Source of the DNA: Candidatus Dechloromonas phosphorivorans
GTDB lineage: Bacteria > Pseudomonadota > Gammaproteobacteria > Burkholderiales > Rhodocyclaceae
Length of the DNA stretch: 64,000 bases
NCBI GenBank assembly: GCA_016721185.1
Contig: JADKIP010000014.1
Location: 124,001 to 188,000 of the forward strand
Reading direction: 5' to 3'
The notes below the pieces were generated by a model that saw only the letters and a list, made by a program, of their open reading frames with translations, was not told where the DNA came from and made no database searches. Positions 55,844 through 64,000 of the stretch are shown piece by piece. A program made the translations under genes and the position numbers. Numbering within the stretch: the first letter of the stretch is position 1; each line of letters opens with the position of its first letter.

Positions 55844-57140
55844 CACTACTGTCCGGGATATTTTCAGATGACGCTCTGAAGGCGTTGCGGCATCTGGTTG
55901 AAAGGGGTAAACCCCTGAGCGCCAACTCAACAACCGGATGCCGCAACATGTTCAGGATAAGCCGAATGCAGGAAATATTGAAGGGACTGCCCCGAGGTGC
56001 GTTTGATCGTCTGGTATCGGAACACCAGGCCGACAAACACAGCAAAGGCTTTGGCTGCTGGGACCAACTGGTGGCAATGCTCTACGGCCATCTCAGTGGC
56101 GCCGAGAGTCTTCGTCAGCTCGAAGCGGGCTTCAACAGCCAAAGCAACCATCACTATCATCTGGGTACCGGTCCCGTCCGCCGTTCGACGCTGGCCGAAG
56201 CCAATGGCCGCCGCGGGGCAGTGGTCTTTGAGCAGGCGGCCCGCCTGCTGATGGGGCAGGCCAGCCGCCAGTTGCGCCGGGAAAGCCAGGGACTGCTGTA
56301 TCTGCTCGATTCCACATCGATCACCCTGAAGGGGCCGGGGTTCGATGCCTGGACGCAGGGCAACAGCACGCGCCATACCCAGGGTATCAAGTTGCATCTG
56401 CTGTATGCCGCCCATGAACAAATCCCCCTGCAGCACAGCTTCACTGCCGCCAACGTCAATGACGTTTCGGAAGGTATCAAGCTACCGATTGAGCGTGGTG
56501 CCACTTACGTCTTTGACAAGGGTTACTGCGACTACAACTGGTGGGCCAACATTGATGCCCAGCATGCTCGCTTCGTCACCCGCTTCAAATACAACGCTGC
56601 CCTGCGCGTTGACACCTCACGGCCCATCGCTGCGGCAGATCGCGACACGATTCTGGAAGATCAGATCGTGCGCTTCGCCTACCGACATCAGGGCGGTGGC
56701 AGGCGCAATCGCTACGAGAAGCCACTCCGGCGCATCGTCGTCGCTCGGCCTGACAAGGAGCGCCCTTTGATCCTCGCGACCAATGACCTAGACACCCCGG
56801 CTTCGGTCATCGCCCAGCACTACAAGGATCGCTGGCAGATCGAGTTGTTCTTCAAATGGATCAAGCAGCACCTGAAGATCAAACGTTTCCTCGGACGCAG
56901 CGAGAACGCCGTGCGCATCCAGATACTGTGTGCACTCATCAGCTACCTCCTGCTGGCCCTCTACAAGAAGGCGCACGCCTTCACCGGCAGTTTGTGGATG
57001 CTCCTCGCAACAGCGCGCGCTTCACTGTTCCAACGCCCCTCTCTCGAAGTTGCACGCGACCAGAGACGACGAGAACAACGCCTCGCTTTCTCTCAACGAC
57101 AGCCCGGATTGTTCGCATGAATTTATTCCGGACAGTAGTG
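55844..57140 (+). mobile_element. IS4-family insertion sequence, complete, with 10-bp target duplication
   Basis: A 1297-bp element with 13-bp terminal inverted repeats (CACTACTGTCCGG and CCGGACAGTAGTG) and one transposase. The target duplication CGCCTACGCG is present on both sides (55834-55843 and 57141-57150) without change, which indicates recent insertion. IS4 elements usually duplicate 9-12 bp, so the family fits. It was inserted into a palindromic extragenic repeat. Confidence 0.93.
55948..57120 (+). CDS. IS4-family DDE transposase
   Basis: A 390-residue transposase from ATG 55948. Catalytic Asp residues are in YLLDSTSITLKG and TYVFDKGYCDYN; the Glu is in the YREK signature YKDRWQIELFFKWIKQHLK. 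The frame is complete, so the element may be active. The frame extends upstream of the IS end, but a start before 55844 would lie in flanking DNA, so ATG 55948 (or 55966) is preferred. Confidence 0.92.
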   Translation: MFRISRMQEILKGLPRGAFDRLVSEHQADKHSKGFGCWDQLVAMLYGHLSGAESLRQLEAGFNSQSNHHYHLGTGPVRRSTLAEANGRRGAVVFEQAARLLMGQASRQLRRESQGLLYLLDSTSITLKGPGFDAWTQGNSTRHTQGIKLHLLYAAHEQIPLQHSFTAANVNDVSEGIKLPIERGATYVFDKGYCDYNWWANIDAQHARFVTRFKYNAALRVDTSRPIAAADRDTILEDQIVRFAYRHQGGGRRNRYEKPLRRIVVARPDKERPLILATNDLDTPASVIAQHYKDRWQIELFFKWIKQHLKIKRFLGRSENAVRIQILCALISYLLLALYKKAHAFTGSLWMLLATARASLFQRPSLEVARDQRRREQRLAFSQRQPGLFA

Positions 57141-57236
57141 CGCCTACGCGGGGATGACGAATTAATCAGTGGCTCATTAGGGCGAGAATGGTTTTTTTGG
57201 CCTTTCGAGCGCCTTGCTTTTTGCCCTGATTTGCCC

Positions 57237-57247
57237 GTTGACCGCAG
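57237..57247 (-). repeat. Dispersed 11-mer CTGCGGTCAAC (minus strand), intergenic copy
   Basis: On the minus strand it is followed by GGGCAAATCAGGGCAAAAAG, the same extended pattern as at 22434, 37924 and 46728. Confidence 0.6.
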
Positions 57248-57412
57248 TAACCCTAGATTTGCCTGGCAGCCTGCAGGTTAAACGTTTGCCGTCGGCTTGA
57301 TTGGCAATCAGGACGGCGTTTTTGGCATATTTTGCGGGGTCTGTGGCAGAATCCAGTGACTTCGACAAAAACGACTGCCGGGCTCGGCGGGCAGCAAAAC
57401 AAGGGGCAGAAA

Positions 57413-57910
57413 ATGGACTATCGGAGAATGGGGCAGACCTTGCTCTGCGCACTGGTTTTTGCCTCTTTTGCGGCGTCGACCGCAGCGCTCGCGCAGGAAA
57501 CACGGCCGTTGGTCAAGGCGCAGACACTCTACCTGCCGATTTATTCGCACATGCTCTATGGCAATCTCGGGCGCAGCAAGAATGCCTCATCGGTCTTGCT
57601 TTCGGCGCTGGTGAGTATTCGCAACACCGATACCAAGCGGCCGTTGCGCATACTGTCGGCCCGTTACTTCGACACCCACGGCAAGCAGTTGGGCGAGCGG
57701 GTGCCGACGCCGGTGGTGCTGCCGCCGCTGGGGACGCTCGAATTGTTTGTCGAGTTGAACGATGCCTCGGGTGGTTCCGGGGCTAATTTCATCATCAAGT
57801 GGGATGCCGAGCAGCCGATCAATCCGCCGCTCGTAGAGTCACTGCATGCCAACATGGATGGCGGCAAAGCCGTGATCTTCATGACGCAGTCCGTGCCTGT
57901 CGAAGATTAG
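57413..57910 (+). CDS. DUF3124 secreted protein
   Basis: A 165-residue protein with a signal peptide (TLLCALVFASFAASTAALA) and the DUF3124 region (LYLPIYSHMLYGN, LSALVSIRNTDTKRPLRI, VVLPPLGTLELFVE). Function unknown. AAGGGGCAG precedes ATG 57413. It is followed 11 bases later by a potassium channel gene, probably in one operon. Confidence 0.85.
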   Translation: MDYRRMGQTLLCALVFASFAASTAALAQETRPLVKAQTLYLPIYSHMLYGNLGRSKNASSVLLSALVSIRNTDTKRPLRILSARYFDTHGKQLGERVPTPVVLPPLGTLELFVELNDASGGSGANFIIKWDAEQPINPPLVESLHANMDGGKAVIFMTQSVPVED

Positions 57911-57921
57911 GCGGCGCTGCA

Positions 57922-58962
57922 GTGTCCGTCATCAATGCCTCGCAGACCGGATACATCGTCCGGCTGGTCTATGTTGCGGTCGGCATGCTGTTTGCCGTCC
58001 ATTTGTTCGGCACCATCGGTTACATGGTGCTGACCGAGGGGAAATATTCGTGGTTTGACTGTTTTTACATGACGTTTATTACCGTGGCGACGATTGGCTT
58101 CGGTGAAATCATCGACATGTCGAGCAACCAGTCGGCGCGGATTCTCACTGTCATCATCGGCATTCTCGGGGCGGGCAATTTGTCGCTGCTCTTTTCGGTC
58201 GTCACCGTTGCCTTGCTCGAAACCGACCTCAATGGAACCTTGCGGAGAAAACGCATGGAAAAAGCAATCAGAAAACTCAAAGGTCATTACATCATCTGCG
58301 GATTTGGGCGGGTCGGGCGCAACGTGGCGCATGAGCTGGCCGCGACCAACCGGCACTTTGTGGCGATTGACGAAGATCTCGCCCGCCTTGAGGATTACAA
58401 GGAAAAAAATCCCGGTTTCCTTTACCTGCACGGTGATGCCAGCGACGACGATGTGTTGTTGGCAGCCGATCTGGAAGATGCCAAAGGCGTCTTTTCGGTG
58501 ACCGGCGACGATTCGCGCAATCTGATGATCGTCATTACCGCCCGCCAGTTGAAGCCGGAAGTACGGGTCGTTGCCCGTTGCCAGGAGACGCGCAACATGG
58601 AAAAAATGCGCAAGGCGGGGGCGGATGCGATTGTTTCTCCGGACTTCACCGGCGGCATGCGGATCGCTTCGGCCATGATCCGGCCGCATGTGGTTTCTTT
58701 CCTCGATGAAATGCTCAAGTCGGAAAAGAACCTGCGGGTGGAGGAAATTCAAATCCCGGCCGGTTTTATTCCCAAACCGCTGGGCTCGCTCAAGTTGCGC
58801 AGTGCCCATTACGTGCTGCTGGCCGTGCGGGAGCGCAATGGCAGTTGGCAGTTCAATCCGGATAAGGAATTTTTGCTGAAGCCCGGCTTCATGCTGATCG
58901 CGATGGCCAGTTCGGTCGGGCGGCTGGAGATCGAAAGGCTGTTGATCGAAATGGCTTCCTGA
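57922..58962 (+). CDS. Potassium channel with RCK (TrkA-N) domain
   Basis: A 346-residue two-helix channel: helix (LVYVAVGMLFAVHLFGTIGY), pore loop with filter TIGFGE, second helix, then a TrkA-N domain (YIICGFGRVGRNVAHEL, Rossmann) and a TrkA-C domain. The filter departs from the usual TVGYGD, with Phe for Tyr and Glu for Asp, so ion selectivity may differ. GTG 57922 was chosen because it follows the DUF3124 stop and precedes the first helix. It acts in the inner membrane under ligand control at the RCK domain. Confidence 0.9.
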   Translation: MSVINASQTGYIVRLVYVAVGMLFAVHLFGTIGYMVLTEGKYSWFDCFYMTFITVATIGFGEIIDMSSNQSARILTVIIGILGAGNLSLLFSVVTVALLETDLNGTLRRKRMEKAIRKLKGHYIICGFGRVGRNVAHELAATNRHFVAIDEDLARLEDYKEKNPGFLYLHGDASDDDVLLAADLEDAKGVFSVTGDDSRNLMIVITARQLKPEVRVVARCQETRNMEKMRKAGADAIVSPDFTGGMRIASAMIRPHVVSFLDEMLKSEKNLRVEEIQIPAGFIPKPLGSLKLRSAHYVLLAVRERNGSWQFNPDKEFLLKPGFMLIAMASSVGRLEIERLLIEMAS

Positions 58963-59040
58963 GCCGATTTGCAAGGCGTTAATCATTACCGTTTTTTATC
59001 ACTACTCGGCCACCTGGCCCTTTATTCCCAGGAGAATTCA

Positions 59041-59343
59041 ATGAAAAAAACAATCGTAACTTTTGCCGCCGCCAGCCTGCTTGCCGGCGGCGCCGTGGCC
59101 TCGGAGGAACTGGCTAAAGCCAAGAATTGCCTGACCTGCCACGCTGCGGATAAAAAAATTGTCGGCCCGAGTTACAAGGATATCGTCGCCAAGCGCTCGG
59201 CTGAGAAAGGCGTCGAAGCGGCCCTGGCGATCAAGATTAAGGCCGGTAGCAAAGGGGAGTGGGGTAATGTGCCGATGCCGCCGAATAACGTGACGGAGGC
59301 TGAAGCCCTGGTTTTGTCGAAATGGGTTTTGGGTTTTAAATAG
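59041..59343 (+). CDS. Periplasmic class I c-type cytochrome
   Basis: A 100-residue protein with a signal peptide (FAAASLLAGGAVAS) and one CxxCH haem site (NCLTCHAADKK). The sixth ligand Met is probably in VPMPPNN. The size and GPSYKDIVAKR pattern fit cytochrome c5/c551-like electron carriers. CAGGAGAATTCA gives a strong ribosome site for ATG 59041. A short GC hairpin follows at 59361-59377 without a T run. Confidence 0.92.
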   Translation: MKKTIVTFAAASLLAGGAVASEELAKAKNCLTCHAADKKIVGPSYKDIVAKRSAEKGVEAALAIKIKAGSKGEWGNVPMPPNNVTEAEALVLSKWVLGFK

Positions 59344-59444
59344 TCGCTGAGTTATCAGGAGCGCCCAAAAAGGGCGCCCTCCGGACACGCGGCTCACTCG
59401 TTGCCGGCGCTTCCCACCTCATAAAAACACACAGAGAGAACGCA

Positions 59445-60734
59445 ATGAAAACATTAAGCCCGGAACAAAAACGCCGGCGATGGTTGATCCTCGGCATCGT
59501 CGCAATCTCCTATGTCCTGTCCTTTTTCCAGCGCTTTGCCCCGGCGGGTATCGCGCAGGATCTGGCCTCCGCTTTTGAAACTTCGGCCGCCTCGCTCGGC
59601 GTGCTGGCGGCCACCTATTTCTATGTTTATACCGTGATGCAGGTGCCGACCGGCATTCTCGCCGACACCCTCGGGCCGCGCCGGATTTTGGCGCTGGGCG
59701 GGTTGATTGGCGGCGCCGGCAGCATTCTTTTCGGCTTCGCGCCGACGCTTGATGTCGCCTTGTTCGGGCGGACGATGATCGGGCTCGGGGTTTCCGTCAC
59801 CTTCATCGCCATGCTCAAACTGATTGCCGTCTGGTTCGAGGAAGACCGTTTTGCAACGCTGGTCGGCGTCTGCATGCTGATCGGCAATTTGGGCTCGGTG
59901 CTGGCCGGTGCGCCGCTCTCGGCGCTGGCCCAGGCCAGTGGCTGGCGCGGCGTGTTTATCGGGGTCGGCGCCCTCTCGATGGTGTTGGCCACACTGTGCT
60001 GGGTGATTGTGCGCGATCGTCCGAGCTTTGTTGGCGAACCCGAAAGCGGCGGCCCGAAATTTGATCGTACCGTGGTGCTCAACAGCCTGCTGGCGGTGGT
60101 GCGCAATCGTTCGACCTGGCCGGCAGTGCTGGTCAATACCGGCACCTGCGGCGCCTTTTTTACCTTTGCCGGGCTGTGGACCGTGCCATATCTGATGCAG
60201 GTGCATGGCATGGACCGCGCGCTGGCGGCTTCGCATTTGTCGCTGTGGTTCGGCGGCTTTGCCGTCGGCTGTTTCTTCATCGGGACAATTTCGGATCGTC
60301 TGGGCCGCCGCAAGCCGGTGATGATTGCCAGTACCCATCTGTTTGCCGCGATCTGGCTGATCTGGTGGTCCTGCGTCACCATGCCGCAGTGGGCCTCGTT
60401 CTCGCTTTTCGCTTTGCTGGGGCTGGCGACAGCCGGTTTCAGCCTGACCTGGGCCTGCGCCAAAGAGGTCAATCCGCCGCTGCTGTCCGGCATGTCGACC
60501 AGCGTTGCCAACATGGGCGGCTTTCTCGCCGGGGCTTTGCTGCAGCCGCTGGTTGGCTGGGTGATGGATATGGGCTGGCAGGGTGAAATGGTCAGCGGGG
60601 CGCGTTTTTACAATGTCGACACCTGGCGGCACGGCGTATTGGTCGTCACCGTTTGCGCCATCATGGGCGCCGCAGCCAGCTGGTGGATTCACGAAACGCG
60701 CTGCCGCAACATCTGGCAGCCGCCCGTAAACTGA
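59445..60734 (+). CDS. Major facilitator superfamily transporter
   Basis: A 429-residue MFS protein with 12 hydrophobic segments. The loop 2-3 motif is GILADTLGPRRIL and its counterpart in the second half is GTISDRLGRRKPVM. The opening VLSFFQRFAPAGIAQDLASAF resembles the family of sugar-acid and anion MFS carriers. The substrate is not evident. AGAGAG precedes ATG 59445. Confidence 0.9.
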   Translation: MKTLSPEQKRRRWLILGIVAISYVLSFFQRFAPAGIAQDLASAFETSAASLGVLAATYFYVYTVMQVPTGILADTLGPRRILALGGLIGGAGSILFGFAPTLDVALFGRTMIGLGVSVTFIAMLKLIAVWFEEDRFATLVGVCMLIGNLGSVLAGAPLSALAQASGWRGVFIGVGALSMVLATLCWVIVRDRPSFVGEPESGGPKFDRTVVLNSLLAVVRNRSTWPAVLVNTGTCGAFFTFAGLWTVPYLMQVHGMDRALAASHLSLWFGGFAVGCFFIGTISDRLGRRKPVMIASTHLFAAIWLIWWSCVTMPQWASFSLFALLGLATAGFSLTWACAKEVNPPLLSGMSTSVANMGGFLAGALLQPLVGWVMDMGWQGEMVSGARFYNVDTWRHGVLVVTVCAIMGAAASWWIHETRCRNIWQPPVN

Positions 60735-60851
60735 GCGATCAATGAGTGATTTGCGAAAACTGTGCAGGTCGGAAACTGACTTTCCTGTGTCTGTGATGTT
60801 TTTCGTCATCTGCGACAATAATCGGGTTAAGTAGAAAATTGGTCAGACAAA

Positions 60852-61457
60852 ATGAATGCGATAGCAATGCCCGCCCAAGAGCCCATTCCTGAAGCGCCGG
60901 TTACCCGGCGGTTTCCGGGTAATAAGGGCATCTGGGTAGGGATTACCTGCGAACTGGTCGAGTTTCTGGTGCTGTTCATTGTCTATTTTGTTTCCCGAGC
61001 CCATTTTCCCGATGCTTTCGAGGCGGGCGCCGAGCGCTTGTCACGGGTTTCCGGGACGGTGATTACCTTGCTCATGGTGACCAGCAGCTTTTTTATCGCT
61101 TGTTCGGTCGCCACAATCCGGGCCGGGCAGCGCCGCCGCTCGATTTACTGGCTGGTCGCCGGCCTGGTGGTGTCACTCGGCTACCCGGTTGCCAAGATCA
61201 TGGAAATCAACTGGAACCTGGCGCACGGCATCAATGGCGAATCCGGCATCTTTTTTACGGTTTATTACTACCTGACCTTCAACCATTTCGTCCATGCCAC
61301 CTGGGGCATCCTCGGTATTCTTTGGGTGCTGGCTCGCCATCTGGTCGGCGGCTATACGGCAGAGGATCATAGTGGCCTGGAGGCGCTGGCCAGTTACTGG
61401 CACGCCACCGACATCATCTGGCTGATCATCTTTTCATTCTTTTACGTACTGGCCTGA
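60852..61457 (+). CDS. norE: NorE-like cytochrome c oxidase subunit III family protein
   Basis: A 201-residue protein with five membrane helices of the subunit III fold (GIWVGITCELVEFLVLFIVYF, FNHFVHATWGILGILWVL, YWHATDIIWLIIFSFFYVLA split as helices). NorE proteins accompany nitric oxide reductases. No norCB genes are in the window. The next gene starts four bases later. The call could also be a generic subunit III-like protein. Confidence 0.8.
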   Translation: MNAIAMPAQEPIPEAPVTRRFPGNKGIWVGITCELVEFLVLFIVYFVSRAHFPDAFEAGAERLSRVSGTVITLLMVTSSFFIACSVATIRAGQRRRSIYWLVAGLVVSLGYPVAKIMEINWNLAHGINGESGIFFTVYYYLTFNHFVHATWGILGILWVLARHLVGGYTAEDHSGLEALASYWHATDIIWLIIFSFFYVLA

Positions 61458-61460
61458 ATC

Positions 61461-61772
61461 ATGATCGATTCCACCAACACCGCCCAATCCAGCGCCCTGG
61501 CCCCGCTGACCTATGCCTGGCTCGGCCTCGTCCTCCTGACCTTGTTTGGCCTCGGTGTGGGCCAATGGTTTCGCGGCATCGGCTGGCAACCGCTGCTGGT
61601 CGCCGCCATCGTATGGGTCAAAAGCTGGCTGGTTTGCCGGTACTTTATCGAGTCGCATCTGGCACATCCGTTCATTACCAAGGTCATGCGGGCGTTTATC
61701 CTGTTTGCGCCGATTGCGTTGATTCTGACTGCCTTTTTCGGTAGTCAGTTTGCTCGCTGGGCGACGTTGTAG
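61461..61772 (+). CDS. NorF-like / subunit IV-type small membrane protein
   Basis: A 103-residue protein with three membrane helices (YAWLGLVLLTLFGLGVGQWF, LLVAAIVWVKSWLVC, AFILFAPIALILTAFF), the layout of NorF and cytochrome oxidase subunit IV-like proteins. Its position four bases after norE supports a NorEF pair. Its role is probably assembly or stability of a haem-copper enzyme. Confidence 0.78.
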   Translation: MIDSTNTAQSSALAPLTYAWLGLVLLTLFGLGVGQWFRGIGWQPLLVAAIVWVKSWLVCRYFIESHLAHPFITKVMRAFILFAPIALILTAFFGSQFARWATL

Positions 61773-61883
61773 GGGCTTCTTCCTTCATTCACGCTTTTCG
61801 ACGAGTTCGACGCTGGGCTGAGGCGGGTGGGGGCAAAGCAGGGTAATCGCCTGAACGCTGAATGAGCGTGGTTCGTTGAATGG

Positions 61884-62100
61884 GCTTGGGGTTCCGCCCT
61901 GCGGGGCGTCTTACTTTCTTTTGCTTCGCCAAAAGAAAGTAAGCAAAGAAAAGGCGACCCTGGGTCGGTGCCGGCTGCGCCGGTTCCCTGCGCTACTCGG
62001 TGAGCCGGGCGACTCGCTAAACTCGCCTGCGGCTCAGACAACGCAAGTCGAAAGCCCCCGACTCCCCTGCGTTGCTCAGCACCTTTCAAGGGGCCCGGTA
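61884..62100 (+). repeat. Dispersed repeat, copy A of an inverted pair
   Basis: It starts GCTTGGGGTTCCGCC, has an inner hairpin (TACTTTCTTTTGC, CCAAAAGAAAGTA), shares the core CGGGCGACTCGCTAAACTCG with copy B and ends near the GGGCCCGG. Such intergenic repeats recur in many beta- and gammaproteobacteria. Confidence 0.72.
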
Positions 62101-62390
62101 AGGCGTCCATGATCAAACGGTTGGCTGTTATTTCGGAAGCGGGGACTCATCGGCTGCCTGGACTCCCGCCTGCACAGGAGTGACGGAGACGGGGGGGCTT
62201 ATGCATGATTCCTTGTCTAAGTTTTTAGCCTTTTTCCCGGTTGACTGCAGCAGCCTATTGCTCCGGTCCTGTCATGTATTAACTGTTTGCCCTGAATTTT
62301 CCTGGTATAGATACGGCCACGCATAACAGAACTCAAGACTTCATCGGGCCGAGTCAATAATAATTTCGTTACTGTTTGAACCATCCCGCT

Positions 62391-62613
62391 TTTCGGGTCC
62401 CCATGTGAAGCGCCGAGCAACGGAGAAGTGCCGGGGGTCTTCGACTCGCGTTGTCTGAGCCGCAGGCGAGTTTAGCGAGTCGCCCGGCGCTTCGAGTAGC
62501 GCAGGGGAGTTGGCGTAGCCAACCGCGCAACCTGGGGTCGCCTTCTTTTTGGCTACTTTTTCTTGGCGAAGCAAGAAAAAGTACGCCCGCCAGCAAGGCG
62601 GAACCCCAAGCCT
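62391..62613 (-). repeat. Dispersed repeat, copy B of an inverted pair
   Basis: Read on the minus strand it begins GGCTTGGGGTTCCGCC, has the hairpin TACTTTTTCTTGC...GCAAGAAAAAGTA-like, and the same core as copy A. It is clearly related but diverged. Confidence 0.72.
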
Positions 62614-62718
62614 GATAAAGGGAAGGCTCCAGCGTTTACCAACTGGCAAAAAATCCGACGCTCGGTATTCATGCAATTGCCTTGGGCGCCAAACTTGATT
62701 GGCCAACTAAATTAGGCT

Positions 62719-63741
62719 ATGCTTATATATATGAAAAAGCCCCTGATTTTTTGCCTTTTTGTGTTGTTGACCGTAGGACTGGCCCCTGCTGCTATAGCCG
62801 CAGTTCCCTCGGCGCAGTCGCTACCTGTTGTTATCGTGCAGCGACATCTGGTTGATCTGACCTTTCCGGCTGAATCTTTGGTTGAGGCCGTGCAACAGGC
62901 CACCGTCGGGGCTCAGGTGGCGGGGCGGGTGCTGGAGGTCAAGGTTGATGCCGGGCAGGTGGTCAAAAAAGGTGATCTGCTGATGCGGATTGATGCCCGT
63001 GAGGCTGAAGAAGTAGCGCGGGCAGCGGCGGCGCAGTATGCCAACGCCAAGCTCAATTACGAGCGTACCAAGACGCTGAAAGATCAGAAATTTCTGAGCC
63101 CGGCTGCGGTCGACAAGGCGAAGGCTGATTTTGATTCGGCCGCCGCTAACCGCTCTGCGGCCGGCGCCAGCCAGAGCCACGCGACGATTGTTTCGCCGAT
63201 CAACGGCATCGTCGCCCGCCGTCACGCCGAACTCGGCGACATGGCGACACCGGGCAAACCCCTTTTCACCATTTATGAACCGGGCAGCCTGCGCGTCACT
63301 GCCAGCGTGCCGCAATATCGTTTGCAGGACATGCGCAACGTAAAAACGGCGCGGGTTGAATTCCCCGAGTTGGGCAAATGGGTCGAGGCCACGGCGGTCA
63401 ATCTGCTGCCGACGGCCGATGCAACGACCCATGTTTCGCAGGTGCGGGTCAGTTTGCCGGTGTTGCCGGAAGCCACCCCGGGGATGTTTGCCCGCGTCCA
63501 TTTTGTCGTTGGCCAGGCCGAGAAGCTGACCGTGCCGGCGACTGCCGTGGTGCGCCGGGGTGAGGTCGCTGCCGTCTATGTGCAGTCGGCCAATAACCGC
63601 CTGAGCCTGCGCCAGTTGCGCCTGGGCGATCCGGTTGGGCAGGGAGAAATCGAAGTGCTGGCCGGGCTAAAGGTAGGTGACAAGGTGGTGACCGATCCGG
63701 TCAAGGCAGCGATTGCGCTCAAGCAGAACAGCAACAAGTAA
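62719..63741 (+). CDS. RND-type periplasmic adaptor (membrane fusion protein)
   Basis: A 340-residue HlyD/AcrA-like adaptor: signal peptide or anchor (PLIFCLFVLLTVGLAPAAIA), lipoyl-like halves (ATVGAQVAGRVLEVKVDAGQ, ATIVSPINGIVARRHAELGD), a helical hairpin between them (about 75-140), a beta-barrel and a membrane-proximal domain. The start may be ATG 62719 or ATG 62731 (MKKPLIF); neither has a strong ribosome site. No RND pump gene is within the window; the next gene is a flavoprotein. Confidence 0.88.
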   Translation: MLIYMKKPLIFCLFVLLTVGLAPAAIAAVPSAQSLPVVIVQRHLVDLTFPAESLVEAVQQATVGAQVAGRVLEVKVDAGQVVKKGDLLMRIDAREAEEVARAAAAQYANAKLNYERTKTLKDQKFLSPAAVDKAKADFDSAAANRSAAGASQSHATIVSPINGIVARRHAELGDMATPGKPLFTIYEPGSLRVTASVPQYRLQDMRNVKTARVEFPELGKWVEATAVNLLPTADATTHVSQVRVSLPVLPEATPGMFARVHFVVGQAEKLTVPATAVVRRGEVAAVYVQSANNRLSLRQLRLGDPVGQGEIEVLAGLKVGDKVVTDPVKAAIALKQNSNK

Positions 63742-63796
63742 GCGGTCGTTCGTCCAAAAGCCGCAGTTGTCCCATCAACCTGGAGGAGACTGACTT

Positions 63797-64000
63797 ATGG
63801 CACATATCATCATCGTTGGCAGTGGTCTGGGCGGCATGACCATGGCTTTTGAGATGCGGGAAAACGCCCGCCCGACGGACCGCATTACCGTTGTTTCGAA
63901 CAATCCAACCTTCCATTTCGTGCCCTCCAACCCTTGGGTTGCGGTCAACTGGCGAAAACGCGAGGAAATCGAACTCGATGCCGGGGCGACGCTGGGCAAG
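63797..64000 (+). CDS. FAD-dependent oxidoreductase (sulfide:quinone reductase-like), N-terminal part
   Basis: The first 68 residues are visible before the window ends. They show the FAD dinucleotide-binding start AHIIIVGSGLGGMTMAFEM and the second strand ITVVSNNPTFHFVPSNPWVAV, typical of sulfide:quinone oxidoreductase and related flavoproteins. GGAGGAGA lies upstream of ATG 63797. The catalytic Cys residues would lie beyond the window, so the subfamily stays open. Confidence 0.8.
   Translation, partial: MAHIIIVGSGLGGMTMAFEMRENARPTDRITVVSNNPTFHFVPSNPWVAVNWRKREEIELDAGATLGK

Larger units (their letters stand above)
61773..62718. other. 945-base gene-free stretch holding paired inverted repeats
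   Basis: It contains two diverged inverted copies of a roughly 220-bp repeat (61884-62100 and 62391-62613), a degenerate palindromic repeat near 62160-62185 and a variant of the dispersed 11-mer (GTTGACTGCAG, 62240-62250). Open frames across the repeats have the composition of repeat DNA and no ribosome site. Confidence 0.6.

Noticed and set aside
59454..60818. 454-codon minus-strand frame over the MFS gene
   Set aside because: Gln/Arg/His/Pro-rich shadow of a membrane-protein gene.
61773..62718. Protein-coding frames across the inverted repeats
   Set aside because: Frames exist on both strands of both repeat copies, but they follow the repeat rather than any conserved protein and lack starts with ribosome sites.

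Overview
The window looks like a chromosomal segment of a betaproteobacterium close to Rhodocyclales (Dechloromonas/Azonexus-like). This rests on gene content and moderately high GC: PilS/PilR next to AmpD, a GTP-type PEP carboxykinase next to a malic enzyme with a phosphotransacetylase domain, CcoG, NorE/NorF-like proteins, many cyclic-di-GMP and two-component sensors, and an arsenic operon. The genus is an inference. No rRNA, tRNA, CRISPR array or prophage was found.

Layout. 1-3.7 kb: tail of a zinc-ribbon protein, pilS and pilR (both broken), ampD. 3.7-10.5 kb: broken aminotransferase, pckG, maeB and the D,D-endopeptidase pbpG. 10.5-13.5 kb: IclR regulator divergent from a truncated aldehyde-dehydrogenase-like protein, a 2-hydroxyacid dehydrogenase and an S4 RNA-binding protein. 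13.5-20.2 kb: a GGDEF/EAL protein and a PhnD-like binding protein coupled to a hybrid kinase. 20.3-25.7 kb: TDT transporter, hydrolase, ccoG and a sigma-54 activator. 25.9-31 kb: accessory patch with a DUF4041/GIY-YIG nuclease (SNIPE-like) beside a three-recombinase RIT element with 33-bp terminal inverted repeats. 31-37.8 kb: ovoA, arsR-arsC-acr3-sigZ, and a ferric-reductase/cytochrome-b5 pair. 38-46.8 kb: DUF3616, a candidate C-rich small RNA, thioesterase, permease plus thioredoxin-like protein, M14 peptidase plus hydrolase, two tiny membrane ORFs, an EF-hand protein and a two-component system. 46.8-51 kb: second accessory patch, a lone 1065-residue protein (cold-shock-like domain, about 121-residue repeats, PD-(D/E)xK-like motif, Cys-rich end) flanked by 24-bp inverted repeats. 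51-55.7 kb: SulP-STAS-cNMP transporter and a DUF1538/P-II-like operon. 55.8-57.2 kb: an IS4-family insertion with a 10-bp target duplication. 57.4-64 kb: DUF3124, K+ channel, cytochrome c, MFS, norEF-like genes, a pair of 220-bp inverted repeats, a membrane-fusion protein and the start of a flavoprotein.

Two window-wide signals stand out. First, seven genes carry lesions, nearly all one-base indels and often in short homopolymers; this points to sequencing error for most of them, although four lesions fall in adjacent pilS/pilR. Second, the 11-mer CTGCGGTC(A/G)AC occurs at least 13 times in both orientations, in and between genes, far above chance, and looks like a dispersed genomic word or repeat core.

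The strongest candidates for new biology are the 1065-residue cold-shock/nuclease protein with its flanking repeats, the SNIPE-like nuclease beside the RIT element, the C-rich small RNA at 39.0 kb, and the dispersed 11-mer.
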